Source of the DNA: Chrysemys picta bellii
Lineage: Eukaryota > Chordata > Testudines > Emydidae
NCBI RefSeq assembly: GCF_011386835.1
Contig: NC_088796.1
Location: 28,475,011-28,539,010, forward strand
Length of the DNA stretch: 64,000 bases
Direction: 5' to 3'
Under the pieces are notes generated by a model. It worked only from the letters and a program-made list of their open reading frames with translations, did not search any database and was not told the DNA's origin. The translations under genes and the position numbers were made by a program. Of this stretch, positions 43,155-55,200 are shown one piece after another (the first letter of the stretch is position 1; each line of letters opens with the position of its first letter).

Positions 43155-43390
43155 CCCCCATAAGAACATAAGAACAACCATACAGAGTCAGACCAAAGGT
43201 CCATCTAGTCCAGTATCCTGTCTTTTGACAGTGGCCAATGCCAGGTGCCTCTGAGGGAATGAACAGAACAAGTGATCCATCCCCTGTCGCCCATTCCCAG
43301 CTTCTGGCAAACAGAGGCTAAGGACACCATCTCTGCCCATCCTGGCTAATAATCATCAATGGACCTATCCTCCATTAATTTATCTATTTA
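43155..43390 (-). repeat. CR1 LINE 3' fragment nested in the Harbinger element
   Basis: Begins AAGAACATAAGAACAACC and continues GTCAGACCAAAGGTCCATCT, GACAGTGGCCAATGCCAGGT and CCCATTCCCAGCTTCTGGCA, a turtle CR1 subfamily 3' end with a GTTCTTATG-type terminal repeat. Confidence 0.8.
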
Positions 43391-44094
43391 CGATGCACTG
43401 CAATCCATTCCCAGAACTCCTAGCAGGAGAAGGTGGCGATTTTAACAGTGAGATAGCTACCCACGGTGCTCTGCTCTCTCTGTCGGTGTTACAGCACCAA
43501 CTGTGAGTGTGCTTCGCCGACACAAGGAGCATTGCGTGAACATGCACAAGCAATGTAATTACAGTGGTTTATGATAGTTGACATAACTTAAGTTGACTTA
43601 ACTCTCTATTGTAGACATGGCCTTAGTGACAGAAAAAAAGGATATGTTGGTGGGACAAACTATGACTTTGCAATATTCTTCCATCCTATCAATTAGTTTC
43701 AAGGAGAGAAAGTGTCTAGACTACAGAGAAGACTGACTTCACTGTGAGATGGTGGGGAAGAAGGAGTTGGGGAGGTTGCTAGTGTAAGCAATGAGTACAA
43801 ATTGAATGAGGACTCCAAGTCCTGGATATGGGCTAAGACAAGTAAAATAATAAAGAAACAAACAGTATCTTCAAACAGCATAGATCACATTATCAAAAGG
43901 GTTTGCCATTACAGAGCCTGAAGAGTCTCTGAAGCAGGCTCCTGATACAGCTAAATTGGCTCTGGAACTGTTTTCTTCTAGCAAACAGGTCATCATCATC
44001 CCTGACTTAAACAGAGAAACACGACCCCAGATCTAGGCGCAAGGAATAATTATGCTAGGAATCCACATCTAGGCAGAAGGAATGCAGGCCATAC

Positions 44095-44880
44095 CGACAG
44101 AATGGGGGTATCCTGGAAAGCAGTGACAGTGAAAAGGATTTAGGGGACATAATGGACAATCAGCTCAGTGCAATGATGTGGCAAAAAGGGCTAATTCATT
44201 CCTGGGATGCATAAACAGGTGAGTAGGAGTAAGGAGGTGATTTTACCTCCATATGTGGCATTGGTGAGGCTGATACTGCAATACTATGTATAGTTCTGGT
44301 GTCCTCATTTCAAAAATGGTGCTGAAAAATTAGAGAGAGCGCAGAAAAGAGCCACAAAAATGATTCAGGAGCTGGAGAAAATGCCTCATAAGAGAGCTCA
44401 GTCTGTTTAGTTTGTCAATCCGAGTTCAATCTGTTTAGTTTATCATAATGAAGGCTGAGAGGTGACTTGATTATAGTGTATAAGAATCTTCACAGGGAGA
44501 AGATACTGGGTAGGAAAGGGCTCATCAATCTGAGGAGAAAGGCATAACAAGAACCAATGGCAGGTCACTGAAACCGGACAAATTCAAATTAGAAATGAGG
44601 CACACATTTTTAACACTGAGAGTGATTAACCATTGGAACAAACTATCAGTGGAGTGGATACTCCAGCTCTTCTAGATATCTTTGCATCAAGACTAGATGC
44701 CTTCTTAGAAGGTATGCTTTAGCTAAACACAAGTTATGCTTTAGTCAAGCACAAGTTATTGAGCTCAATGCAGGGGTAAGTGGGTGAAAATGAATGGTTT
44801 GTGTTATACAGAATGTCAGGCTAGATATCTAAGGTTCCTTCTGGCTTTAAACTCTGAACCTATGAATCTGCACACAGCCT
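44095..44880 (+). repeat. CR1 LINE fragment (RT C-terminus and 3' UTR)
   Basis: Plus-strand text follows the CR1 KDLGxxxDxQLS region, then GCTGAGAGGTGACTTGATTA and ACCATTGGAACAAACTATCA, ending with CTCTGAACCTATGAATCT. Multiple stops and frameshifts. Confidence 0.75.
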
Positions 44881-44914
44881 CCACCTAGTGCAATGCAGAA
44901 GTTACTACATCACA

Positions 44915-45005
44915 GCAAGAAGAACAGGAGTACTTGTGGCACCTTAGAGACTAACAAATGTATTTGAGCATAAGCTTTCGTGGGCTAAAACCCACTTCTT
45001 CAAGG
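44915..45005 (-). mobile_element. Truncated PLE-derived fragment
   Basis: AGAAGAACAGGAGTACTTGT and AGAGACTAACAAATGTATTT followed by AAGCTTTCGTGGGC match the short-end arm of the other copies, in antisense. No outward second arm and no target duplication are seen. Confidence 0.7.
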
Positions 45006-45404
45006 ACTCCCACTCCTCTGTAGAATGTTCATTACCCTCCTGATGCAGAGTAATACTTCTGAAGAGCAATTGTTTTACCTTTGGATTACAGTAGATTGTA
45101 CAGAATGGTGTGTATCATCCAAAGAATTTCCTGGGAGGAAGAATACCTTCACCCCATCATAAGGACTTTCTCTACTTTTGGTGCAAATTTCCCCAGCTGC
45201 AACATCTTAATGGTGTTTCTGGATTGGGAGGCAATTCTTCAAGAAGGGAGAGAGCACCATGGAAGAGAAGAATTTAGGGAGAAAGTGAGAGGGCATGTAG
45301 GGGAAGGAGTAGAATTCTGAGAAAGTGAGAGTATCCCATAGACAAATGTCCCAATCCTGCAACTGCCTCCACACAGACAGACCCTGCATGGAGCTCCATT
45401 GAAA

Positions 45405-45575
45405 TCATAGAATATCAGGGTTAGAAGGGACCTCAGGAGGTCATCTAGTCCAATCCCCTGCTCAAAGCAGGACCAATCCCACACTAAATCCCCAAATGGT
45501 CCCTTCAAGGATTGAACTCACAACCCTGGGTTTAGCAGGCCAACGCTCAAACCACTGAGCTATCCCTCCCCCCAA
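45405..45575 (-). repeat. CryI-type tRNA-derived SINE
   Basis: Minus-strand copy with head GGGATAGCTCAGTGGTTTGA, body GCGTTGGCCTGCTAAACCC, and tail reading GACTAGATGACCTCCTGAGG, ending ATTCTATGAT. Best preserved of the three copies here. Confidence 0.9.
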
Positions 45576-46039
45576 TGAGGCTCTGTGGGGCAACAGAGGC
45601 AATTGAAAGATTGAGAACAAAACTTGCATCCAGACCTTGAATACTTGGCCCCTGACCTGATTTTTCACGATAGAAACTGATGTGTGGCGATTAGGCTTGC
45701 TACTGCACATCACCACTGCAGACGTGTGTACTAAGGATTTGTGGCCAGAATCTAAACTCAGTCATACAGGTGTAAACCAGAGTAACTCCATCCATTGAAG
45801 AGAGTGAAGTGACTCTGAATTTGTGTAACTGAGGTCAGAACTGGCTTGTGGTCTCTGAACAGTGAAAGACATTGCACCATAGAAAAAAGGGAGAGAAACT
45901 AAGTTTTCTTTCAATGAGTCCTTCCCATAGTTTCATGCCAGCCCTAGTTAGCATAGCCAAGCCTTGATTTATATGTATATTATTCTGTCTTTAAGATATT
46001 AAGCAGCTACAAGAACAGGCTGTTTGTGTCCCAGGAGGT

Positions 46040-46228
46040 GATTAAATGGGTTAAGATTAAAATTCCTCTGTATTGCTCAGTCTTTCTGTGAAAGAGAAGC
46101 AAAACAGCAGGGCAGAGAGACTCCAGAAGAGACAGACAGACTCCTCCTGCTGCTGACTTGCCTCCTAGTCCCAAAGGAGGCACATTTCTTCCCTGGTAGT
46201 TGCTGGATATCTGAGTGTTTCTCCTAAC
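46040..46228 (+). promoter_or_regulatory. C7: Probable C7 5' UTR and proximal promoter
   Basis: Lies directly before the C7 start codon. A GTTAAGATTAAAA motif at about 46050 loosely resembles an HNF1 site, which would suit liver expression. No TATA box is clear, and the transcription start is not visible. Confidence 0.35.
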
Positions 46229-46234
46229 ATGAAG
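46229..46234 (+). CDS. C7: C7 coding exon 1 (MK)
   Basis: ATGAAG followed by donor GTAAGA. A two-codon first coding exon before the signal-peptide exon matches the known C7 layout. Confidence 0.85.
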
Positions 46235-49200
46235 GTAAGACAATCACTTAGTTAATTTTTACCAGTGAAATGAATAAGATGAATTATTAATTTAAAAAGG
46301 AAGATCCTTGGCTGAGAAATGTAATGGGATAAAACTGCAATAAAGTAGACAAACAAGAAAAAGCGGTTTGGGTGGCTAATCTGATGAGTGTTCAGATTTC
46401 ACATCATTATTAGCAGTGCCATTATTATTTATTTGCACTGGAGTTTGGCTGAGTAAGGGCTGCCAACCAGGTCCAAAAGTTGGCAAAACGCATGCAAAAG
46501 AAAAAGCAAAACAAACCGAAAATTAACTAATGTTTTCCCTCCTTCTTGATCAGGTATTTGAGTTTTTCCTTCTGGTAGAAGTTACAGGTTTCTTTCCAGT
46601 TTTTTCCAGGTGAGTATTTATTTGGAACTGTGTGTGCTAAAGAATGACTATGAATTGTTTAATATACGTATATATAAATGCTTACATAGACGTGGCTGGT
46701 CCACAACATGGGGAGAGGGTTAAAGGAATGTCTCAGCTTGTGCCCGGTGAGGGTGGAGCCACTTTCCCCATCAGCACTGTCAGTGCCACCAACCACTCCA
46801 GTGGCAGGGGGGAAGTGCGGTGAGAGGCGAGCCACTGCCTCCCTCCCTTCTGAACACACTGAAAGAGCTGGCAAGCTCCAGGGGGAGCACTTCCTGGGAA
46901 TTGTGCACTTCCTGGGAATTCTGGCTGAGCCTGTGAATTCCACAGGGAGTTCCCACTGCAATCTGGCCTCCCCACGATCCCTGTGACACAGGGCTGTGTG
47001 CTGCTGACACAATCTGTATCCCAGTGTATAGTGTTGAGATGGTCTATGCGAGCATTCAGGACTGAGCGTGTGCCTCCTCAGGGATAGTTTCTCCTGTCTG
47101 TCTAGTGGTTAGACAGAAGGGTTGGGAGTCAGTTTTATTCTTCTGTGGCAGGATGAGTGAATCCCATTGGTTTCAGTAGGAGCCCAATCAGGCCCCATAT
47201 TTTTAATCAACATTCATTTAGCTGTGTCTGAAAACTTGGCTCTAATGCTTAGGAATGGAGACATTGCAATTCCTTATAATTTGTTTCTGTTTTTTTAATA
47301 ATGCAAAAAATAATATTGAGGCAGTCCTTCCTCTCCGGTCAATTGCCACTGGAATCCTTATGGCCCTTGGTCTGAATGTGATGGCTGCACTAAAACTCAG
47401 GTATAATGCTATTAATGCTTTTTTCCTTTTGCTTTCCTTAACATGCATTTTTATAATAATTATGGTAGCATTATATTTGTAAGAGGATCAAAAGCCTAAA
47501 GGATATGATTTGTGTCTGCAAGGATGCGATATTCTAAGAGCTGACAGTGCAGAAGGAAAGGACATTGATGTTAGGAAGGAAGATAATAATCATAAGCATA
47601 ACTGACTCAGCAGTTTTTGTTTTGGTGATAGTTACAAAAAATGTCCTAGTGGAAATTCCAGTAAACTCTGGTATAATTCTTCAGCTGATATCTATTGATT
47701 TCTATTAGTTTTTATTGGATGACCCAACTGCTCCATTCCATTCCTAACAGGAATCAGTAGAAACAAGCTGAAAGTTTTCTATGTTGGCACTTTCACTCAG
47801 GTGAGAGATATTTTTGATTTTTAGATTCCTTATTGCTTCCTTTGATAAGTCATTAATTAGGGATAGGTGGATGGATGGGTTCAGATTAAAAAAGGGTCAG
47901 TGTGCACTTTCTCTCAAGTCTTGACATGAACCTGAATTTGTTTTGAGATGCAAAAAAACCCCCATTTTGTCTAACTTTAGTTTTTGTCACATTCCTTTGC
48001 ACTACCTGCTTCCTCTTGGGATCGATGGCTGTTTTATTTTAGGTTTCAGAGTAGCAGCCGTGTTAGTCTGTATCCGCAAAAAGAAGAACAGGAGTACTTG
48101 TTCCATTCTATATGCATCCGAAGAAGTGGGCTGTAGTCCACGAAAGCTTATGCTCTAATAAATTTGTTAGTCTCTAAGGTGCCACAAGTCCTCCTGTTCT
48201 TCTTTTTGTTTTATTTTAGTTCTGGCAGGTCAGTTCCAAGAGTGACTAACACCATTAAAAATGTTCATAAAATGCAAAAAGAGTACAGTATTGTGACTGA
48301 TGAAGTGGGCATTCACCCACGAAAGCTTATGCTCTCAATACTTCTGTTAGTCTTAAAGGTGCCACAGGACCCTCTGTTGCTTTCTACAGATTCAGACTAA
48401 CAATGCTACCCCTCTGATACTTGACAGTATTTTCAACTGGCTCATACTAGCTGCAGTTGGCACCTAGGTTTTAGAACAGAGCAATTGGGTTGATTAGTCT
48501 ACTAGGGCTAAAAAGAGTAGAGTCCTTTCTGTAAAACCATTTTTTATTGATATGTTGTTAGTTTGTAGTAACATGAGGAGTAGTGTCTTTGTTTTCAGGA
48601 AACGTAAATAAACGTTTCAATTAATTACAGCAAAGGATTTGTTGTGCTGTCATGAAAGCAGTCTAATATTTCTGCTTTAGGTTTACACTTTCTAAAGGTT
48701 TCTATTGATTTGCATTCAGATTCGCAGACGGACAATAGCAGTTTATGGCCAGTATGGGGGAAACCCATGTGTTGGGAGTGCCTTTGAAACACGACAATGT
48801 GTTCCTACGAGAGGATGCCCAACAGAGGAGGGCTGTGGTGATAGGTTCAGGTGCTTTTCAGGTACTTTATTTTAGTTTATTTTTCATAACTTTCTGATAC
48901 TTAAAGTTATGAAGATGATTATGTAAAGGTGCTTCCTGTTCATCAGACAATCACAGTATCATAGGTTAAATAAAATCAAAGGATGAAAGCTCCAGTGTTT
49001 ACAGGAAAGAAATTCACAGGCCAAAGATCAGACACAGCCTTATTAACCCACTATATAGCCTTGCTGTGGTCCCTCTGTGCATATATGCCTTACCCCACTG
49101 ACACGTTGGAGGGACACAAAAGGGGGCACCATCTAAAGGGGGGGGCAAATGGCCACCCCCCCATAACCTGCACATTAAGGACAGCTGCATTATTCAGTTG

Positions 49201-52200
49201 CATCTGTCCCACTGATGACTGGAGATAATTGTTAAGTCTTCTGAAGCTGGAGAATGAGTACAGGATGATACAGGCACAGTGAGAAGGTTTCTTATACATT
49301 TGCAGTACTCTGGAAATATAGTGCTTCCAGAGTACTGAAAATGAGTCCAAGATCTCTTTCTTGATGGGTAACAGCTAATTTAGGCACCATCATTTTGTAC
49401 ATATAGTTGGGTTTATATTTTGCCATGTGCATTACTTTGCATTTAACATTGAATTTCATCTGCCATTTTCTTGCCAAATAGGGTGACCAGGTGTTCGGTT
49501 TTCAACTGGAACACCTGGTTGAAAAGGGACCCTGGCGGCTCCGGTCAGCACCACCGACCGCGCTGTTAAAAGTCTGGTCAGTGGTGCTGCAGAGTTAAGG
49601 CAGGCTACTTCCTACATGTCCTGGCTCCATGCTGCACCCTGGAAGCGGCCAGCAGGCCTGGTTCCTGCGGGGGGGAAGGGGGCACAGGTCTCTGTGCACT
49701 GCCCTGAGCACTGGCTCCGCACTCCCACTGGCCAGGAACTGCGGCCAATGGGAGCTGCGGAGATGGTGCCTGTGGGCAAGAGCAGCGTGCAGAGCCTGCC
49801 TTATCGCCCCTCCCCCCCCCGCCCCACTGCGCCGCTGACCGGGAGCTGCCGGAGGTAACCAGAAGCCCCCTCCTGCACCCCAAACCCTCATCTCCAGCCC
49901 CACTCCAGAGCCTGCACCCCCAGATGGAGCCCTCACCCCCCCTGCACCCCACCCCCACCCCAGCCTGGAGTCCCTTCCCTCACCCTGAACCCCTCATTTC
50001 TGGCCCCATCCCAGAACCCACACTCCCAGTTAGAGCCCTCACCCCCTCCTGCACCCCAATCCCCTGCCCCAGCCCAGTGAAAGTGAGTGAGGGTGGGGGA
50101 GAGAGAGCCACTGAGGGAGCGGGGAATGTAGTGAGTGGAGGGCAGGGCCTCGGAGAAGGCGGGGGGCTAGAGTTTTCAGTTTTGTGCGATTAGAAAGTTG
50201 GCAACCCTATTGCCAAGTCAACCAATTTTGTGAGATCCCTTTGTAACTCTTTGCAGTCTGTTTTTGACTTAACTATCTTGAGTAATTTTGTATCATCTGC
50301 AAACTTTGGCACCTCACTGTTTACCCCCTTTTGCAGATCATTTATGAATATGTTGAACAGCACTGATCCCAGACCAGTACAGACCCCTGGGGACACCTCT
50401 ATTTACTTCTCTCCATTCTGAAAATGGGCTATTTATTCCTACCCTTTGTTTCCTGTCTTTTAACTGGAGTGCCTGGGAATGCATTCAGGCTCATCTAATG
50501 ATCCTTAATTTAATTTAATGACAAGACTTTTGTTATCTTAAGCACCCTGCCTCTGTTTATAAACAAACTCCCTGCACCAAGGAGGGAAGTCATTAGTAGC
50601 ATAGAACTCATCACATTCCACCCTCAAGCTCTGACCCCTGGGTGCTGCTGGGTCCTTGCTTGGGCTGAAGGGCTAGCTTGATTATCACTTCAAAAGTTTT
50701 TTTTCTCTTAATTAATTGGCCTCTCAGAGTTGGTAAGACAACTCCCACCTGTTTATGCTCTCTGTATGTGTGTATATATATCTCCTCAATATATGTTCCA
50801 TTCTATATGCATCCGAAGAAGTGGGCTGTAGTCCACGAAAGCTTATGCTCTAATAAATTTGTTAGTCTCTAAGGTGCCACAAGTACTCCTGTTCTTCTTT
50901 AAACCAGAGAAGAATCAGACCCAATATATGAGCACGTAATTAAAGGTTGCATTCTAGTGTATACGCTCCAGCAAACCTAGCTATATGTTCAAAACATGCT
51001 CTGAAATGCACTCTGTTCAATTCAAGTGTCATTTTTTAGAGACATAGTGTTGCTTTTTGACTATTGCCAAAAACAGGATTTGAACCTTGGTCTTCCAGAG
51101 ATATATCGGTCACAGAGCCAGGCCCCCGAGTCCAAGTTTTTTCTTGAGTTTCCATAATTTTTCTTAAAGCTTGTTTTTAATTAGAACTGCACAAAATGAG
51201 AATGTGGGATTAAATCGGCTAATTAACATGCTTTAATTTTAGCTGCTGTGTATCCAGATGGACAAACATGTTTCCCCTTTGCCCTGAGATTTTTTGTTTG
51301 TTTTGGTTTTAGGTCAATGCATTAGCAAATCTCTGGTGTGCAATGGAGACCAGGATTGTGAGGAAGACGGTGCTGATGAGGATCGGTGTGAAGAGAGCAG
51401 ACCAGCTTGTGACATTAATAAAATGCCTCCTAATTCAGAACTTACAGGAGCTGGGTAAGCTTCTCTGCAGATCTCATCTTATGTGTTACAGCAATATCTG
51501 TGCTAGTTGTATTTTTGTAGCATTTTACAACAAATCTGTGACTAGATAGAGACAAACATCTTGGCCTCCAGTTAACCTGCTCACATGCAACAGAGGGATC
51601 AGCTCCCGATCTCAAGACATTATTTTTACTATTTTATTATTTGTGTTAACCGTAGTGCCTAGGAGTCACAGTCATGGACCAGGACCCCATTGTGCTAGGT
51701 GCTGGACAAACAGCAGCACTAAAGAAAAGTCTCCTTTAGCTAGAGTAGAATTAGAGCTTACAGTCTCGCTAGAGGGCATTCATTAAAGTGTACCATAATC
51801 TATAACAATTGTTTATGAGCAGGCATTCTACCTAACAGAAGGCAGCAATACACATGTACAGTGTATAGCACATTACAACCTCTTTCTTGCTCTAGTCTGC
51901 CAATTTAGATAGAGTAAACAGATGATTGAAGGACTTCATAGCTTTGCCATATGTTTGCATTATGGGTGTGAAATTTTCTCCTCAGATACACACATATAAC
52001 TTCCATTGACTTCAAAGGGAGTTGCAAACAGAGATATGATTGCAGAATTTGGCCCTATGAGCTGAAATTTTATACTAAAAGAGCCTAGTTCTTCCCTGAC
52101 TTACACTTTGAGTAGTCATTGACACCTGTGTACTGCGTATATACAATGCACCCAAATCAAAATGGTAGCATTTTACAATGACTTTGTATAAGTGTGATGA

Positions 52201-55200
52201 TTAAGGAAGGTGCATGGTGGTGGAGAATCAGGCCTAAGATCTCAATATAGGTATAATTTTTGGACAAGATTCACTGCTATGATCTGGCTGCTGTGCTCTG
52301 GCTTCACCAATACAAAGCAGCTAGGAACCTATTTTAACTGGGTTTATAGCTGTCTTGCTTCACAGAACCATCTTAAGGCAGCCAGAGTATAACTATGAAT
52401 CTGGCCTTTTGATTTTGAACAATGATTTGAAACAGTTGCACTTCTGCAACTTAAACGCATCTTTTTAATTTGAAATGAAATGTTGCAAACTAGTTGTCTA
52501 TAACCAGGATAGGTAATAGTCAGGTTTCTAAAGGCATAGCAATAGCAGTTGCTTTTTTCTAAAGGAATACTGCTATGCAATAGCATTGTGGAGCTATACT
52601 CTTTAAAGACCTCAGCTACATATCAGAAGTATTAGCATAACAAAATGATTATCTTTAACTTGTTTAATGTAGCCCTATCGCCTTGAGAATGATCTTAGCT
52701 CAGATGTGATAAAGAGGAGTGAAGCTTGTAATGGATTGGGCATTTTGCGGATATAGCTAAACATAAGTAGTTGCCATAGATACAAATGTATTGGAGTTAG
52801 CAGGTTGAAATATGTACTCATTGCTGACACAATTAAGAATGGCATTTTACTTTCCCTACTCTAGTATGTATGTGCGGTACTTTTATGCCCACCTAGGAGT
52901 CTATAATATAGTGTCCTATTTTCTTATGTAATGGCTTGTCTACATGGTGAGTTAGCACATGGCAAGCCAGGGTGTAAATCAACAGGGCATTAGTTTGCCA
53001 CATGCTAACTCACCATGTGGACCCTGCTGCAGTGCACTAAAAATTCCGTTGTACACTTTGGCATACTCCCATTTCAAACATTAGTACATCAGTGCTCACT
53101 ATGGAACTTTTAGCGCACGGTAGCAGTGTCCACATAGGCAGCTAGTGCACCTCTCCGGCTTGCTGTGCACTAATTTGCTGACTACACAGGCCCTAAGTCT
53201 ATTTTTGATTGTTATATGCAGATGTAACGCTATTCAATTACAACAGCTTTTTGTAGTTTTAACATCCTGTCAACCATGCATTCTTCTCAGTGACTCTGCT
53301 ACCTGAAGCTATCTTTTGTATTTTCTCTCTTGCAGCTTTGATGCCATTTCTGGTGAGACTAGGGGGAGAGTGATTCATACTAAAAGTTTTGGTGGACAGT
53401 GCAGAAAGGTGTTTAGTGGTGATCAGAGAGAATACTACCGACTGAGTGAAAGCCTTCTTGCCTACACATTCCAAGTATGTTTGCTTTACTATAGCCTTGT
53501 TTTTAGAGTCATATTTAGACCTGGGAGAATAATGCGAAACATGAAAGGTTTCATGAGGGTGGCAAGCTTCCTGGAAAGAGTGGCAGACATGCACTCAGCC
53601 AGCCCCAGCTGTCTGGTTTGCTGGTTCAATTAGATGGTGGCTCCTTCACCTGGCCAGTCTCCAAGGGGAAATCCAGGGCTGGATTTTCGCCTTATGCGCC
53701 CCTAGGCACAGCATCTTCAGTGCCCCCCCGCCTATAGCTGACCTTCATGCTGCACACAGTTTTAGAGAAGTAAGGTGCCCCTAGAATGCTGGCATCCCTA
53801 GGCACCTGCCTACTGTACCTAATTGGAAATCTGGCCCTGGGAAAGTCAATACTCAGCACCTCTCACAAGATTAAATCCAGAGAGAGGAGCAGCCAACACC
53901 ATTGAGCTGAACAGAGCTGGGTAACTGTCTCCTGAACAGCCCATGCATTTAAGGAACAGGATTGCCAACAGCAAAAAAGCAGTGTTGGAGACCACGTGCC
54001 AGATTCTCAGCTGGTGAAATTTGGCATAGCTCTGTCAGTCTATGGAGTTATGCCAAGTTACACCAGGTGAGAATCTAGCTCATGGATCTACTTAGAGTTA
54101 AGTTTATCTCTTCCCAGAAAATTGTATATATGTTTATACTCATTGAGGGCTTCAGAGAGAAGATTATAACCAAATAATGGCTTAAAGTTAAGCATGTGCA
54201 TACATGTTTGCAAGATGAGGGCCAAAGTGTGGTAGACATAGTCTTCATCTCTCAGGGCCAGATCTTTACAGAGCGCAGGGCTCTGTCCTCACTTGGTTTT
54301 CTCTGAACTTGAGCAGCTAATGCACCTGCTCATTCTTTAGAAGTATAGCATGCATATGCTTCTTAGGACATTTGCAGAGATATATTACATCCCTTTCAGA
54401 GGAATGCTTTGTTCACTGTCATATCATTAATGGGCTTGATCCTGCTCCCATTGACATCAGTGGGAACAGGGTCAGTCCTTAAATCCACTGCCATACTACT
54501 GCCATGATTGTGTAAAGATATTTGCTTTATCCTGTATTCATACACCATCTAGAATGTATTCAACCCAAAGAAATCTTCCTAGTCTCTCTATGCCAGGAAG
54601 TGCATGTGCTTCTAACAGCCATTCATAAAGAACTGCATTTTCCTTTTTTCTAGGTGAAAATTCAGAATGATTTTAGCTATGAGTTTTACAACAGTAGCTG
54701 GTCTTATATGAAACACACAGTGCACAATGTACAATCAAACAGTGGCCATTACTATTCACAAAAGACACAGGAGAAAAGCAGCAAAAAGGTATGTATAAAC
54801 TGTCTTTTTGGCTTAGAATTTCCCATGAATGATTAAAGTCTTCCTTCCTTCAATGCTGTTTTATAATTTGAACATCTCCATGACCATTTTTTTGTTTTAT
54901 CCTGGTACTTTTGGTGCAATTTAGACAAAACAAACATAATCCCCCAAAGATCTATACAAAGAGGTCACTGGTCTGGGTTATGTTAGTTTATTTGTTGCCA
55001 TAGTAATTGCTTATTATCTATTCATTTGATTTATTGGCTGCTTTTGCAATAAGGAAAGAAAGACTGGTTAATAACTGAATAATATTCTCTATGCTGATAA
55101 TTTTCTTCTGAACAGTTCATTTAAATGTTGTTTTCTCTTTGCCTTTTTATTACATTCGTCAGCATTTAGTGGCAATTTAAAAAAAAAAATCTACAATGAG

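Larger units (their letters stand above)
40617..43622. mobile_element. PIF-Harbinger DNA transposon, full length but decayed
   Basis: A 3006-bp unit is flanked by TTA on both sides (40614-40616 and 43623-43625), the usual Harbinger target size. Ends are GGCCTAGTCTAAACTACA and, reading inwards from the right, GGCCATGTCTACAATAG. It encodes a broken transposase (minus), a degenerate plus-strand partner frame, and a third minus frame. A CR1 3' fragment is inserted at 43155-43390. Confidence 0.85.

Noticed and set aside
49595..49958. Overlapping frames of 113-117 codons on the minus strand
   Set aside because: They lie within the GC-rich body of a hAT-like non-autonomous element and show no domain.
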